60,174 bases of DNA from JAUIEH01 sp964483375. GTDB taxonomy: Bacteria > Pseudomonadota > Alphaproteobacteria > Caulobacterales > Maricaulaceae. Under the pieces are notes generated by a model. The model was not told where the DNA came from. It saw only the letters and a list, made by a program, of their open reading frames with translations, and ran no database searches. The position numbers were made by a program, and so were the translations under genes. The DNA is taken from assembly GCA_964483375.1 (NCBI GenBank), contig CAZABJ010000008.1, forward strand, positions 1-60,174, written 5' to 3'. Positions within the stretch are counted from its first letter, which is position 1, and each line of letters begins with the position of its first letter. This document shows positions 50,950 through 60,031 of the stretch, one piece after another.

Positions 50950-51446
50950 TCAAGACAGCCGCCGCAGTCTTCGCCTTGCTGTTCGCCGCGCCGGCGGCCG
51001 CGCAAGAAGTCGAGATCTATTCCGGGCCGCCGCCGCATGACCCCTATGAGATCTGGCAAGCTGCGCCGGCCCCTGAAGGCGCGGTGTCCTGGCAGACATT
51101 GATGGCGACGGGCGAGGTGGAGGAGGAGCGCGAGCTCGGCCTCTATATTGTGCCCGACTACACCCCCGAGGTGCTCGCGCTTGACGGCGAGACTATTCAG
51201 GTGAACGGCTACATGATGCCGCTCGAGGCCGCAGAGCGGCATGATTACTTTCTGCTGATGGCTTACCCGCCTGACTGCCCGTTTTGTCTCACTGCCGGGC
51301 CCCCGTCTCTGATCGAGGTCTATGCCGCCGAAGAGGTCGACTTCACCTATGACGCGATGCTTTTGGAAGGCCAGTTCGAGCTTTTGTATGAAGATGAGAC
51401 AGGGCTGTTCTATCGGCTCAATGAGGCTCGGCTGGCCGAGGGTTAG
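50946..51446 (+). CDS. Secreted DUF3299 protein
   Basis: 166 residues, signal peptide cut after AAAQ (about residue 20). DUF3299 landmarks: VNGYMMPLE and DYFLLMAYPPDCPFCLTAGPPSLIEV, with a C-x2-C pair. Proteins of this family accompany FtsX/LolD-type transporters in several proteobacteria, including, as I recall, a zinc-regulated cluster in Vibrio. The C-x2-C pair suggests metal binding or disulfide formation. Fourth and last gene of the operon. Confidence 0.85.
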   Translation: MIKTAAAVFALLFAAPAAAQEVEIYSGPPPHDPYEIWQAAPAPEGAVSWQTLMATGEVEEERELGLYIVPDYTPEVLALDGETIQVNGYMMPLEAAERHDYFLLMAYPPDCPFCLTAGPPSLIEVYAAEEVDFTYDAMLLEGQFELLYEDETGLFYRLNEARLAEG

Positions 51447-51470
51447 GCTCCGAGCGTCCGCGCTTCTGAC

Positions 51471-51498
51471 TTGAATTTTCAGCTTGATCGCGTATACA
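51471..51498 (+). promoter_or_regulatory. Putative rpmI-rplT promoter
   Basis: TTGAAT (51471-51476), 16 bases, TATACA (51493-51498), about 100 bases before rpmI. Good match in an otherwise GC-rich gap, and needed because infC is far upstream. The leader could hold an L20 autoregulatory site; none is recognised. Confidence 0.55.
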
Positions 51499-51598
51499 CG
51501 CCGGCCTCTTAAGCGGTCCGCGGGCGTCGGCATGCCTTGCGGACCCGAAACGCCCGCGCGGGCGCTGTTGCGTGTCGCGCGATCCCAAGGATAGCGAA

Positions 51599-51799
51599 AT
51601 GTCGAAATTGAAAACCAAATCGAGCTGCAAGAAGCGGTTCAAAATGACCGGCACCGGCAAGGTGAAGGCGGGGCAGTCGGGCAAGCGCCACGGCATGATC
51701 AAACGCACGCCGAAGCAAATTCGCCAGAAGCGCGGAACCGACGTCCTTGAGACGCCTGACCAGAAGATGGTCAAGAAATGGATGCCGTACGACCGCTAA
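51599..51799 (+). CDS. rpmI: 50S ribosomal protein L35
   Basis: 66 residues, basic. KLKTKSSCKKRFKMTGTGKVK is the standard L35 N-terminus. ATG 51599 follows AAGGAT at suitable spacing; the in-frame ATG-type start at 51572 adds nine residues unlike the family. First gene before rplT, 62 bases away. Confidence 0.97.
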   Translation: MSKLKTKSSCKKRFKMTGTGKVKAGQSGKRHGMIKRTPKQIRQKRGTDVLETPDQKMVKKWMPYDR

Positions 51800-51861
51800 G
51801 GGGCGCCGTCGACATCAGTTTTCGCCTTCTGTGCTAACCAGCATTTTATGAGGAGCCGGTC

Positions 51862-52221
51862 ATGGCCCGCGTCAAACGGGGCGTCACCTCGCACGCCCGT
51901 CACAAGAAAATTCTCAAGCTCGCCAAGGGGTTCCGCGGCCGGCGCAAAAACACGATCCGCACGGCGTTGGCGGCGACCGACAAGTCTTCGCAGAACGCCT
52001 ATAAAGACCGGCGTCGCAAAAAGCGGGTGTTCCGCAGCCTGTGGATCCAGCGGATCAACGCGGCTGCGCGGTCCCACGGCCTGACTTATGGCCGGCTGAT
52101 CGACGGCCTGAACAAGGCCGAGATCGCGGTGGACCGCAAAATCCTCGCCGACCTCGCCGCCCAAGAGCCCGCGGCGTTCGAGGCGCTGGTGGACAAAGCT
52201 AAAGCGGCGTTAGCGGCCTAA
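51862..52221 (+). CDS. rplT: 50S ribosomal protein L20
   Basis: 119 residues. ARVKRGVTSHARHKKILKLAKGFRG and FRSLWIQRINAAAR are the L20 landmarks. L20 nucleates early 50S assembly and often represses its own operon. ATG follows GAGGAG. The usual rpmI-rplT-pheS-pheT run is broken here by an opposite-strand PDZ gene. Confidence 0.98.
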   Translation: MARVKRGVTSHARHKKILKLAKGFRGRRKNTIRTALAATDKSSQNAYKDRRRKKRVFRSLWIQRINAAARSHGLTYGRLIDGLNKAEIAVDRKILADLAAQEPAAFEALVDKAKAALAA

Positions 52222-52344
52222 GCGCGCAGAACGAGGCGCCTTTCACCGCCATGCGGGCATGCGGCCGCGCGCCAAGTCGGACAAGGCGACGCGATAACCT
52301 CGCCGGCAAAGGCCTGGCGCGTTCGCGCCCGCTTGGTCCGGCGC

Positions 52345-53823
52345 TCAGTCGATGATCGGGTCGAGGACGCGCATCGGGGTCACCTCGAGATCGCGCGCTG
52401 CGCCGTTGCGGTTGACGCGCAAGCGTATCGGCGCGCCGCTATAGGTTTGGACCGCACGCAGCAGAGCTGTCGTGTTCTCTGCGGGAGCGTCATTTATAGC
52501 CAAAATCGTGTCGTTCGGTGCAAGACCGGCCGCCGCGGCCGGTCCGTCGTCAGCGACTTCGGTGATGGCGAGGCCTTCGCCCATGTCAAAGAAGCTGACG
52601 CCGACAAAGCGCGTTTGGTTGAATTGCACCAAGTCGTTGAAATCGACGCGTTGCGAGGCTGGCAGAACGAAATCCCCAGGTCCCGCCTCCAATCCGGCGA
52701 ACGCTTCGGCGAGCACGAAGTGAAGTCTTCGCAGCTCCTGAATGTTGACGTTCACCGCACGCTCGGCGTCGCGGGCATATTCGGCCAGGCCTTCGCGCAT
52801 ATTGCTGAGATTGTCGACGCCGCCGCCATAGGCATGGATGCAGCGGGTCCCGCCGTCCGCGCGCCACAAATCTTCGCGCGAACGAAAACTGGACGGGTAG
52901 ACCCCCTCCGACCGGCTGACCCGCGAGGACACTGCGAGGCGCGGCGCGCCGCCATATGTGGTCAGACGCGAGGTTACGCTTAGCGTATACAGCCCCACCG
53001 ATCGGCCGCGCGGGGTCTCATCCCGCGTTCGCCAGGCGTCGGCGAACACGTCGGTGAACTCGTAGAACAAACAGCCCACGACTTCGCTGTCCCCGCCCAC
53101 GCTCGCATCGCCCACCCATTGGGTCCGCTCCGCCAGTTGATCGGCGAGCCAGGGGCGCACGGCGCTCAAGTCGCGCCACGAGGCGGTCACGGGTCGGTCG
53201 AAGCGCTCATCGAACTCAGCGCCATATGCCTGCCCCTGCTCGACGGCGAGCGCCCGAAAGCGGGCCGCGGCTGACTGAGGCGCGTCAGGCGACAATTGCG
53301 CTCCGTAATAGCGGCGAAAGCCGCTCCAGACCAAAGCGGCGTCGTTCGGCGCCGCGCCGGCGCGACGCATGGCTTCGAACTGGATGGGCTGTATCATCCG
53401 CACCAGCGTGATCGACAGCGGGTCGGCGTCGATGGACTGAAGCTCGCTGGCCGCCTCGCGCGCGTCGCGCATGATGATGCGGTATTCTTCATCGCAAAAG
53501 GCGCTTTGGGCGGAGCACATCGCGGCGGCGTCCTCCAGCCGGCTGCGCAAACCGCGAATACGGATTTGATAGGCGAGATACCGGTCCCGCTGCAGTTCGT
53601 CGCGGACGATTTCACGAAGGCTCTCGGCGCCGTCGAGAATGGCGGTCAGACGGCGGTCGATGCTGTCCAGACGGCTCTCCACGCTTTGGTCGGCGCTGGA
53701 GGACATGGCGAAGTCGAGCGCTTGAAGCGCCATGGACAGCCCGGTCAGCGGGTCGATGGCGCGCGCAGGCGCGGCGAAAGTCAGCGACGCTGATGTCGCA
53801 AGGGCGAAAAGCGCGATCCGCAT
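52345..53823 (-). CDS. Secreted protein with C-terminal PDZ domain
   Basis: 492 residues from ATG 53823, signal peptide cut near ARA (residue 23). A coiled-coil-like helix (DQSVESRLDSIDRRLTAIL) opens the mature chain, a central domain of unknown type with several Cys follows, and residues about 400-485 look like PDZ (ITEVADDGPAAAAGLAPND, then LAINDAPAEN). No protease triad is visible. Probably a periplasmic adaptor or sensor. It lies on the opposite strand between rplT and pheS. Confidence 0.8.
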   Translation of the reverse strand: MRIALFALATSASLTFAAPARAIDPLTGLSMALQALDFAMSSSADQSVESRLDSIDRRLTAILDGAESLREIVRDELQRDRYLAYQIRIRGLRSRLEDAAAMCSAQSAFCDEEYRIIMRDAREAASELQSIDADPLSITLVRMIQPIQFEAMRRAGAAPNDAALVWSGFRRYYGAQLSPDAPQSAAARFRALAVEQGQAYGAEFDERFDRPVTASWRDLSAVRPWLADQLAERTQWVGDASVGGDSEVVGCLFYEFTDVFADAWRTRDETPRGRSVGLYTLSVTSRLTTYGGAPRLAVSSRVSRSEGVYPSSFRSREDLWRADGGTRCIHAYGGGVDNLSNMREGLAEYARDAERAVNVNIQELRRLHFVLAEAFAGLEAGPGDFVLPASQRVDFNDLVQFNQTRFVGVSFFDMGEGLAITEVADDGPAAAAGLAPNDTILAINDAPAENTTALLRAVQTYSGAPIRLRVNRNGAARDLEVTPMRVLDPIID

Positions 53824-54060
53824 GGCGAGCGTTCCTCTAAGTGGACCCGCACAGGAATACGATACATGGCGGTTGAGGTCAGCCGGTCGCGGGTCAAGTT
53901 CCCCAAACGCGCCGCAGTGTTGGTGTTGGGGCCGTTTCAAGCGCCTATGGCGGCTTGTCACCAGCTTATTGCGCCCCGCCCCGGGCGCCTCGGCCTGGCC
54001 CGATGCGGCGCTGCGGCGTAAGAAGGGAAGCCATATCCTTCACGCCTTAACGAGTTCCCG

Positions 54061-55158
54061 ATGTCCGACACCGCCGCCCTCGACGCCGACCATCTCGCCC
54101 AGCTGCGCGGCGAGGCTCAAGATCAGCTTGCCGAAGCGGCTGATTTGCGCGCGCTTGACGAGGCTCGGGTGTTGTTTCTGGGCAAGAAGGGCAAGGTCAG
54201 CGTGCTTATGCGCGAGCTGGGTCGAATGGACGCTGAGGCGCGCAAAATCGCCGGCCCCGCGCTCAATGCTCTGAAAGACGAACTCTCCGCTTTGTTCGAC
54301 GCGCGCAAGACCGCGCTTGAAGAGGCCGACCTTGAAGCGCGTCTGGCCGAAGAGCGCCTCGACGTCACCTTGCCTAGCCGGCTCGAGCGCCGCGGCGGCA
54401 TCCATCCTGTCAGCCAAGTCATGGATGAGCTGGTCGCTGTCTTTGCCGAAATGGGCTTCGTGCTTGCCGAAGGCCCAGACATCGAGACGGATTTCAATAA
54501 CTTCACGGCGCTGAACTTCCCGCCCGGCCACCCCGCGCGCGAGCAGCACGACACCTTTTTCATGAACGCCGAGAAGGACGGCGCGCCCTTGGTGCTGCGC
54601 ACCCATACCAGCCCGGTGCAGATCCGAACGATGCTCAGCGAGGCCCCGCCCATTCGCATCATCGCGCCGGGGCGGGTTTATCGTTGCGATTGGGACGCCA
54701 CCCACACCCCGATGTTCCATCAGATCGAAGGTCTGGTGATCGATCGCGAGACCCATATGGGCCACCTCAAAGGGTGCCTCCTGGAGTTCATCGCCGCGTT
54801 CTTTGAAATCGACGACGTTGAGGCGCGGTTCCGCCCGCATTTTTTCCCCTTCACCGAGCCTTCCGCGGAGATGGACGTCCGCTGCGACCGCTCCGGGGGT
54901 GAGATGAAAATCGGACAGGGTGCGTCATGGTTGGAGATCTTGGGCTGCGGCATGGTGCACCCCAACGTGCTCAAGAACTGCGGGCTCGATCCCCAGGAGT
55001 ATCAAGGCTTCGCCTTTGGTTTGGGGGTGGATCGCTTGGCGATGCTGAAATACGGCATGTCCGACCTGCGCCCGTTCTTTGAGAGCGACACGCGGTGGCT
55101 GTCGCATTACGGCTTCGCGCCGACGCTCGTGCCGAACCTGGCGACCGGCTTGAGCTGA
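54061..55158 (+). CDS. pheS: Phenylalanyl-tRNA synthetase alpha subunit
   Basis: 365 residues, class II. N-terminal coiled coil, motif 2 (GRVYRCDWDATHTPMFHQIEG) and motif 3 (GFAFGLGVDRLAML). The Phe-pocket Ala in GFAFG is the standard residue. Forms an alpha2-beta2 enzyme with PheT. It is separated from pheT by 1.1 kb holding two small genes on the same strand, whereas the two are usually adjacent. A 237-base divergent gap lies upstream. Confidence 0.98.
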   Translation: MSDTAALDADHLAQLRGEAQDQLAEAADLRALDEARVLFLGKKGKVSVLMRELGRMDAEARKIAGPALNALKDELSALFDARKTALEEADLEARLAEERLDVTLPSRLERRGGIHPVSQVMDELVAVFAEMGFVLAEGPDIETDFNNFTALNFPPGHPAREQHDTFFMNAEKDGAPLVLRTHTSPVQIRTMLSEAPPIRIIAPGRVYRCDWDATHTPMFHQIEGLVIDRETHMGHLKGCLLEFIAAFFEIDDVEARFRPHFFPFTEPSAEMDVRCDRSGGEMKIGQGASWLEILGCGMVHPNVLKNCGLDPQEYQGFAFGLGVDRLAMLKYGMSDLRPFFESDTRWLSHYGFAPTLVPNLATGLS

Positions 55159-55167
55159 GGGCGCGCT

Positions 55168-55665
55168 ATGACCGAAGAGTTGCTCGCCTCGCCGACCACG
55201 ACCTTCGTGGCGCAGTCCCTTGTCGCGCTCGTGGCGGTTATTGTCGGTGCGAGCCTGGCTGCGATGCTGCGGTCGGACTTGGAACGCCGCTCACAGAAAA
55301 CGGAGACGGCGCTCGCGCTCTTCAACGAGTTCCATTCGCCGGACTTCATTCGCCGCCGCCATGTGGCGTTCGAGCAGCTCGAAGCCGCCCGGCCGCAGGG
55401 CTTTCTCGGCGCGATGCGCAACGCCAAGTCTCTTGAAGAAGAGGCGCTCCTCTCATCGGTCCTGCATTTCTTTGAGAAGGTCGCCATTCTTTGGGCGCGG
55501 GGCCGCGTCGATCGGAAGCTCCTCGCGGGACTGCTGGGCCGGTATGTCGAAGGCTATAGCGCGTTGATTTTCGCCGCCGACGGCGAGGATTTACGCGATG
55601 AAGAATGGGGCGATCTCCTGCGGCTCTTGAAAGACACGTTTGCGCGAATGGAGAGGGCGCGATGA
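55168..55665 (+). CDS. DUF4760-like small membrane protein
   Basis: 165 residues. One N-terminal membrane helix (FVAQSLVALVAVIVGASLAAML), then a cytoplasmic helical domain with FNEFHSPDFIRRRHVAFEQLE and VLHFFEKVAILWARGRVD, the pattern of DUF4760 proteins. Function unknown. Starts nine bases after pheS and overlaps the next gene by four bases (ATGA), so it is probably cotranslated with it. Confidence 0.75.
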   Translation: MTEELLASPTTTFVAQSLVALVAVIVGASLAAMLRSDLERRSQKTETALALFNEFHSPDFIRRRHVAFEQLEAARPQGFLGAMRNAKSLEEEALLSSVLHFFEKVAILWARGRVDRKLLAGLLGRYVEGYSALIFAADGEDLRDEEWGDLLRLLKDTFARMERAR

Positions 55666-56228
55666 GTGGTTTTGTCGCTTGGCTGCGCGCGAATGCGTCT
55701 TTGTTCCCTGCCTTGGGTGCGATGATCGTTTCGTTGGGGGCGCTGTATTTCGCATGGGAGCAAGGCCGGCTCATGCGCATGGAGCAAGAGATCGCCGTGT
55801 GGCCGGCTCTGCAGATCAATACCTATTCCGACCGCAGCCAAGGCGATCTGCATTTGGGCATACGCGTGGAGAACGCCGGCGTCGGCCCGGCGCTGGTGCG
55901 CACGGTCGAAGTCACCCGCGCAGATGAGCTGATTGAGACCAGAAGCGACTTTCAACAGCACTGGCCCGAGGGCTATGACCTATCAAATAATATCCTCACC
56001 GGCCGCATTCTGGCCGCCGGCGGCGTGGTCCGCACCGTCGACCTGAGGTGGCCGGCCGAGCGGGTGGACGAGGCGTTTCTGACGACCGTCATCGAAGAAG
56101 GCCTCTTATGGGGGGTGGAGGTCTGTTACTGCTCCGCCTTCGATCGCTGCTGGGTGAGCCGAAACGACGCGCTCGACCGCCCGCGGGAGGTCGCCGCCTG
56201 TCCCGAGCCCCGAAACATTGAGTTCTAA
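55662..56228 (+). CDS. Single-pass membrane protein of unknown function
   Basis: 188 residues. A membrane helix near 10-28 (LFPALGAMIVSLGALYFAW), then a beta-rich domain (ALQINTYSDRSQG, LGIRVENAGVGPALVRTVEV) like those seen after single helices in many small bacterial proteins that often pair with DUF4760. Two Cys near YCSAFDRCW. ATG overlaps the previous stop. Ends 45 bases before pheT. I do not recognise a named family. Confidence 0.75.
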   Translation: MSGFVAWLRANASLFPALGAMIVSLGALYFAWEQGRLMRMEQEIAVWPALQINTYSDRSQGDLHLGIRVENAGVGPALVRTVEVTRADELIETRSDFQQHWPEGYDLSNNILTGRILAAGGVVRTVDLRWPAERVDEAFLTTVIEEGLLWGVEVCYCSAFDRCWVSRNDALDRPREVAACPEPRNIEF

Positions 56229-56273
56229 CAAGTCCATATGTAAGGCCGGCTCCGCGCCGGCGGAGGCCGTCCG

Positions 56274-58670
56274 ATGAAATTTTCGCTCTCTTGGCTCGCC
56301 GACTATCTGGATACCGACCTGGACCTCGCCGCGTTGGAAGAAGCGCTGACGATGGCGGGGCTTGAGGTGGAGGACATCGACGATCCCGCCGCCAAGCTCG
56401 CCGATTTCACCGTCGCCCATGTGCTTCAGGCGGAAAAGCACCCCGATGCGGATAAGCTCAGGGTGTGTCGGGTGGCGACCAAAGACGGCGAAAAGCAAAT
56501 CGTCTGCGGCGCGCCCAACGCCCGTACGGGGCTCATCGGCATCTATGCGCCTTTGGGGACGTTCATCCCTGGGCTCGACTTCGCGCTCGACAAAAAGCCT
56601 CGCAAAATCCGTGGCGTGGAGAGCCATGGCATGCTGTGTTCGGCCAAGGAGATCGAAGCCGGCGACGACCATGCGGGCATCGTCGATCTCAAAACCGATT
56701 TCCCGGTGGGAACCCCGGCCGCTGAAGCGCTCGGCGTGAACGACCCCGTCATCGACTTTGAAGTCACCCCCAATCGACCCGATTGGTTGGGCGTGCGAGG
56801 CATCGCGCGAGACTTGGCGGCGTGCGGGGCGGGAACCTTCAAAGACCGCCCTGTCGAACCCAAGCCAGGCGGGTTCGCTCAGCCCGTGACGGTGCGGCTC
56901 GACGCGCCCGACCTCTGCCCGGCTTTCGCTGCGCGCCTCATCAAAGGCGTCAAGAACGGCCCTTCGCCGGACTGGATGCAGGCGCGGCTGCGCGCGGTCG
57001 GCGTTCAACCCAAAAACATGCTGGTGGACGTCACGAACTTCATTTCGCTCGACCGGGCCCGGCCTCTGCATGTGTTCGACGCCGCAAAGCTGAGGGGCGA
57101 TCTGGTCGTGCGCCGGGGCGTGGCGGGCGAGAGCTTCGTCGGCCTTGACGACAAGGAGCATCCGGTCTCCCCCGAGATGTGCGTCATCGCCGATGACAGC
57201 GGGGTTGTCAGCCTGGGCGGGGTCATGGGCGGGGCGTCGACGGGCTGCAGCGACGACACCGTCGACGTGCTCATTGAAAGCGCCTGGTTCGATCCGCTGG
57301 CCACCGCGCGCGCCGGGCGTGCGACCGGCGTCACCTCAGACGCTCAATACCGTTTCGCCCGCGGCGTGGACCCGCAAACCATACTGCCCGGCATCGAACT
57401 CGCGACCGCGCTCATTCTCGAGCATTGCGGCGGCGAGGCTTCGGAGACCCGGCTGTTCGGCGAAATCCCAGCGCCGCCCAAGCCGATCAAATTCCCGCTG
57501 ACCGAAGTCAAAAGGCTGACGGGGCTCACGCTGTCGCGCGAGGAAATCGTCCGCATCCTGGAAACGCTGGGCTTCTCGGTTGAGGGCGGCGCGCGCGCGA
57601 AGGCGCTGAGCGTCACACCGCCGTCATGGCGCATGGATGTCGAAGGCCCTGCCGATCTGGTCGAAGAAGTCGCGCGCTGTCACGGCTTCGACAAGCTGCC
57701 GGTCGCGCCCTTGCCGAGACCAACGGGGCGGCGCGCCCCGGCTGTGACCCCTGCGCAGCGCCGCGCGGCGACAGTCCGCCGGACGCTTGCCGGCCGCGGC
57801 CTGCAGGAGGCGGTGACCTGGTCGTTCTGCCTTGGCGCACACGCCGATTTGTTCGGCGGAGAGCCGAGCTTGGCGCTCGCCAACCCGATTTCATCGGAAC
57901 TGGACCGCATGCGGCCGACACCGCTTATCCACCTCATCACCGCAGCGCAGCGCAATGCGGATCGCGGTTTTCACGGCGCCGCGCTGTTCGAGGTCGGGCC
58001 CGCCTATCGCGGCATCGAACCTGAAGACCAGCATCGCGTCGCCGCCGGCGTGCGCGCGCCCGACAAAGCGCGCCATTGGGCCGGCGCGCCGGAGGGGGAC
58101 GTCTATTCGGTCAAGGCTGACGCCGAGGCCGTGCTGGAGGCCGCTGGCGCGCCGGTCGGCAAGGTCCAAATCGCACCGCCCGCCGAACCCTGGTGGCATC
58201 CGGGCCGGGCCGGCGTGTTCCAGCTGGGACCGAAAAACCGGCTCGCTCGCTTCGGCGAAGTGCACCCTCGCGTGCTCAAGGCGCTCGACGTGGAGGGACC
58301 GATCTACGCGTTTGAAGTCGATCTCGACGCCATACCGCATCCCAAAGCGAGCGGGTCGCGGGCGAAGGGCAAGCTCGACGTCGCCGAGCTCATGCCGGTG
58401 AGGCGCGATTTCGCCTTTGTCGTCACCAAGGACATCCCGGCGGGAGACTTGGTGCGCGCCGCCCAGGGAGCGGACAAAGCGCTGATCGAGCGAGTGGACA
58501 TTTTCGACGTCTATGAAGGCGAGCATGTGGGCGAAGGGCGCAAGTCCATCGCTCTTGAAGTGACGTTGCAGCCTCGGGACGCAACGCTGGACGACGCTGC
58601 GCTGGAGCAAGTCTCCGGCAAAATCGTCAAAGCGGTGGAGAAGGCGACAGGCGCGCATTTGCGGGACTGA
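56274..58670 (+). CDS. pheT: Phenylalanyl-tRNA synthetase beta subunit
   Basis: 798 residues: N-terminal EMAP-like tRNA-binding OB domain (EKHPDADKLRVCRV, ~45-150), B3/B4 editing domain that removes mischarged Tyr, B5 domain, a catalytic-like core that lost activity, and a C-terminal anticodon-binding domain (PVRRDFAFVV). Full family length. A GC-rich inverted repeat precedes the start. The two genes between it and pheS imply it may need its own promoter or readthrough. Confidence 0.98.
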   Translation: MKFSLSWLADYLDTDLDLAALEEALTMAGLEVEDIDDPAAKLADFTVAHVLQAEKHPDADKLRVCRVATKDGEKQIVCGAPNARTGLIGIYAPLGTFIPGLDFALDKKPRKIRGVESHGMLCSAKEIEAGDDHAGIVDLKTDFPVGTPAAEALGVNDPVIDFEVTPNRPDWLGVRGIARDLAACGAGTFKDRPVEPKPGGFAQPVTVRLDAPDLCPAFAARLIKGVKNGPSPDWMQARLRAVGVQPKNMLVDVTNFISLDRARPLHVFDAAKLRGDLVVRRGVAGESFVGLDDKEHPVSPEMCVIADDSGVVSLGGVMGGASTGCSDDTVDVLIESAWFDPLATARAGRATGVTSDAQYRFARGVDPQTILPGIELATALILEHCGGEASETRLFGEIPAPPKPIKFPLTEVKRLTGLTLSREEIVRILETLGFSVEGGARAKALSVTPPSWRMDVEGPADLVEEVARCHGFDKLPVAPLPRPTGRRAPAVTPAQRRAATVRRTLAGRGLQEAVTWSFCLGAHADLFGGEPSLALANPISSELDRMRPTPLIHLITAAQRNADRGFHGAALFEVGPAYRGIEPEDQHRVAAGVRAPDKARHWAGAPEGDVYSVKADAEAVLEAAGAPVGKVQIAPPAEPWWHPGRAGVFQLGPKNRLARFGEVHPRVLKALDVEGPIYAFEVDLDAIPHPKASGSRAKGKLDVAELMPVRRDFAFVVTKDIPAGDLVRAAQGADKALIERVDIFDVYEGEHVGEGRKSIALEVTLQPRDATLDDAALEQVSGKIVKAVEKATGAHLRD

Positions 58671-58761
58671 GCCGGCGCTCGGCCTGCGCGAGCCGCCTTG
58701 ACTGCCTCAGAGCAGCCGCACTTACCGCGAAAGCGGACAAATTGTCGCGTAACGTCCTCGC

Positions 58762-59286
58762 ATGTTCCTCCGTGGCGAGACTATACGGCGCGCATGCAGC
58801 GCGGATCGAGCGCTCGCCCTAGCGTGGGCGGGCGCGGCGAGCCTTTACAGTCTTGAGCGAGCGTTGCACGGGCCGATGGCGCTGCGTGGATATCCCAGCT
58901 TGGACGGCGCGGACGAACCGCGGGTCTATGCGGCGTCTTTGGTTTTCTTAACCGCGGCCGCATGGGCGGCGGCGCTCCGCGCGACGCACACGGGCGTCTT
59001 CAAGCGGCCTACGGCTTGGCTGCTCGGCGGGTTCGCGGCGGGGCTGGGACTGGAAGCGGCGGCCTCATTCGCCGTCGCCGCGGCGCTTGGCGCGCCGCCG
59101 CCGGCCTATAGCGGGGTCACGTTTCTGCTTCCCCTCAGCGTCATGGTGGCGTTCCGGTCGCTGCACGGTCGGCTTTGGCCGACCGGGCGGGCGGCGGCGG
59201 CGACGATGTTCGCTGCGCTATCGGGCGGTTTGGCGGTCAACGCGCTTTATGAGTGCTGCCGCCGCGCGCCCGGCTGGTTCGCCTAG
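58762..59286 (+). CDS. Integral membrane protein of unknown function
   Basis: 174 residues with four to five hydrophobic segments (for example VYAASLVFLTAAAWAAAL, LLGGFAAGLGLEAAASFAVA, VTFLLPLSVMVAF). No recognised domain. It shares the CTAG that ends both it and the convergent DUF1134 gene, so the two coding regions overlap by four bases. Only moderately supported; composition and codon use match the neighbours. Confidence 0.6.
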   Translation: MFLRGETIRRACSADRALALAWAGAASLYSLERALHGPMALRGYPSLDGADEPRVYAASLVFLTAAAWAAALRATHTGVFKRPTAWLLGGFAAGLGLEAAASFAVAAALGAPPPAYSGVTFLLPLSVMVAFRSLHGRLWPTGRAAAATMFAALSGGLAVNALYECCRRAPGWFA

Positions 59287-59873
59287 AACGGCAGAATGTT
59301 GCGCTGGCGTGAATAGGCCAGGTAGCCCACATTCGCGCCCAGTCGGGCCCCCACGCCAGCCCGCATCGGAGCCAGCGTAATGCCGTCGGCGCGCTGATAA
59401 TTCACGCCGATCCCGCCGATGAGATAAGCCGACCCTTCAACGCCAGGGAACCGCCGGTAGAGTTGTTCGGGATCGGTGAGATTGTACACCAGCGTGAAGG
59501 TTTTGGAGGCGTTGCCGCCAATATCCCAGCCGATGGACGGCCCTTGCCAGAACACTTGCGCGGTTCGGCCGTCCCGCATCACCAAGGTGCCGTCGCCATA
59601 GCGCAGCCCTGCGCCGATCGCGCCGGCGCCTTCGCCGCCATAGATGTACGCGGTGGGACGACCGTTGTCTGCAAACGCGCGCTCGACCGCGGAGCCGACC
59701 GCCTCGGCGGACACCCCCAGCCAGTCTTCCGCCGCGGCGACGACCTCGGCCTCGGTGTAGGTGGGGTCGCCTGTCCGCGGCCCGCCGGGCGGAACGTAGG
59801 GGTCGTTGGCGGTTTGCCCGCCCGCGCAGCCAAACAGCGCAAGCGCGGCGAAGAGTACGAAAACACGCGTCAT
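59283..59873 (-). CDS. DUF1134 lipoprotein
   Basis: 196 residues. Lipobox LFGCAGG (Cys16) after a short signal. The DUF1134 core is very clear: AIGAGLRYGDGTLV, VFWQGPSIGWDIGGNASK, FTLVYNLTDPEQLYRRFPG and GGIGVNYQRADGITL. An alphaproteobacterial envelope family related to YSC84 folds, function unknown. Head to head with lepA across 158 bases. Confidence 0.92.
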   Translation of the reverse strand: MTRVFVLFAALALFGCAGGQTANDPYVPPGGPRTGDPTYTEAEVVAAAEDWLGVSAEAVGSAVERAFADNGRPTAYIYGGEGAGAIGAGLRYGDGTLVMRDGRTAQVFWQGPSIGWDIGGNASKTFTLVYNLTDPEQLYRRFPGVEGSAYLIGGIGVNYQRADGITLAPMRAGVGARLGANVGYLAYSRQRNILPF

Positions 59874-59975
59874 GATCGATCCCTTTGGGTCGTGTGCGGC
59901 GGTCGAGGACGGTCAGTACGGCGCAACTATGTCCAAACGGCGCCTAAACCGGTGATTAACCGCCGCGGCCTCGTC

Positions 59976-60004
59976 TTGGCCAAAGGGGGCGGCGGCGCTA
60001 TATC
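59976..60004 (+). promoter_or_regulatory. Putative lepA promoter
   Basis: TTGGCC (59976-59981), 15 bases, GCTATATC (59997-60004). The -10 is an exact match to the Caulobacter GCTANAWC pattern. The ATG is 28 bases further. Confidence 0.55.
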
Positions 60005-60031
60005 CCGCGATCGCTCTAGCTTGGATAGCCA

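Noticed and set aside
56250..56268. GC-rich hairpin before pheT as a tRNA-Phe-type attenuator
   Set aside because: No leader peptide with Phe codons and no T tract; a simple GC palindrome.
59945..59959. TAAA-N7-TTAA near-match to a CtrA box before lepA
   Set aside because: One mismatch in a half-site and no cell-cycle link for either neighbour; weak on its own.
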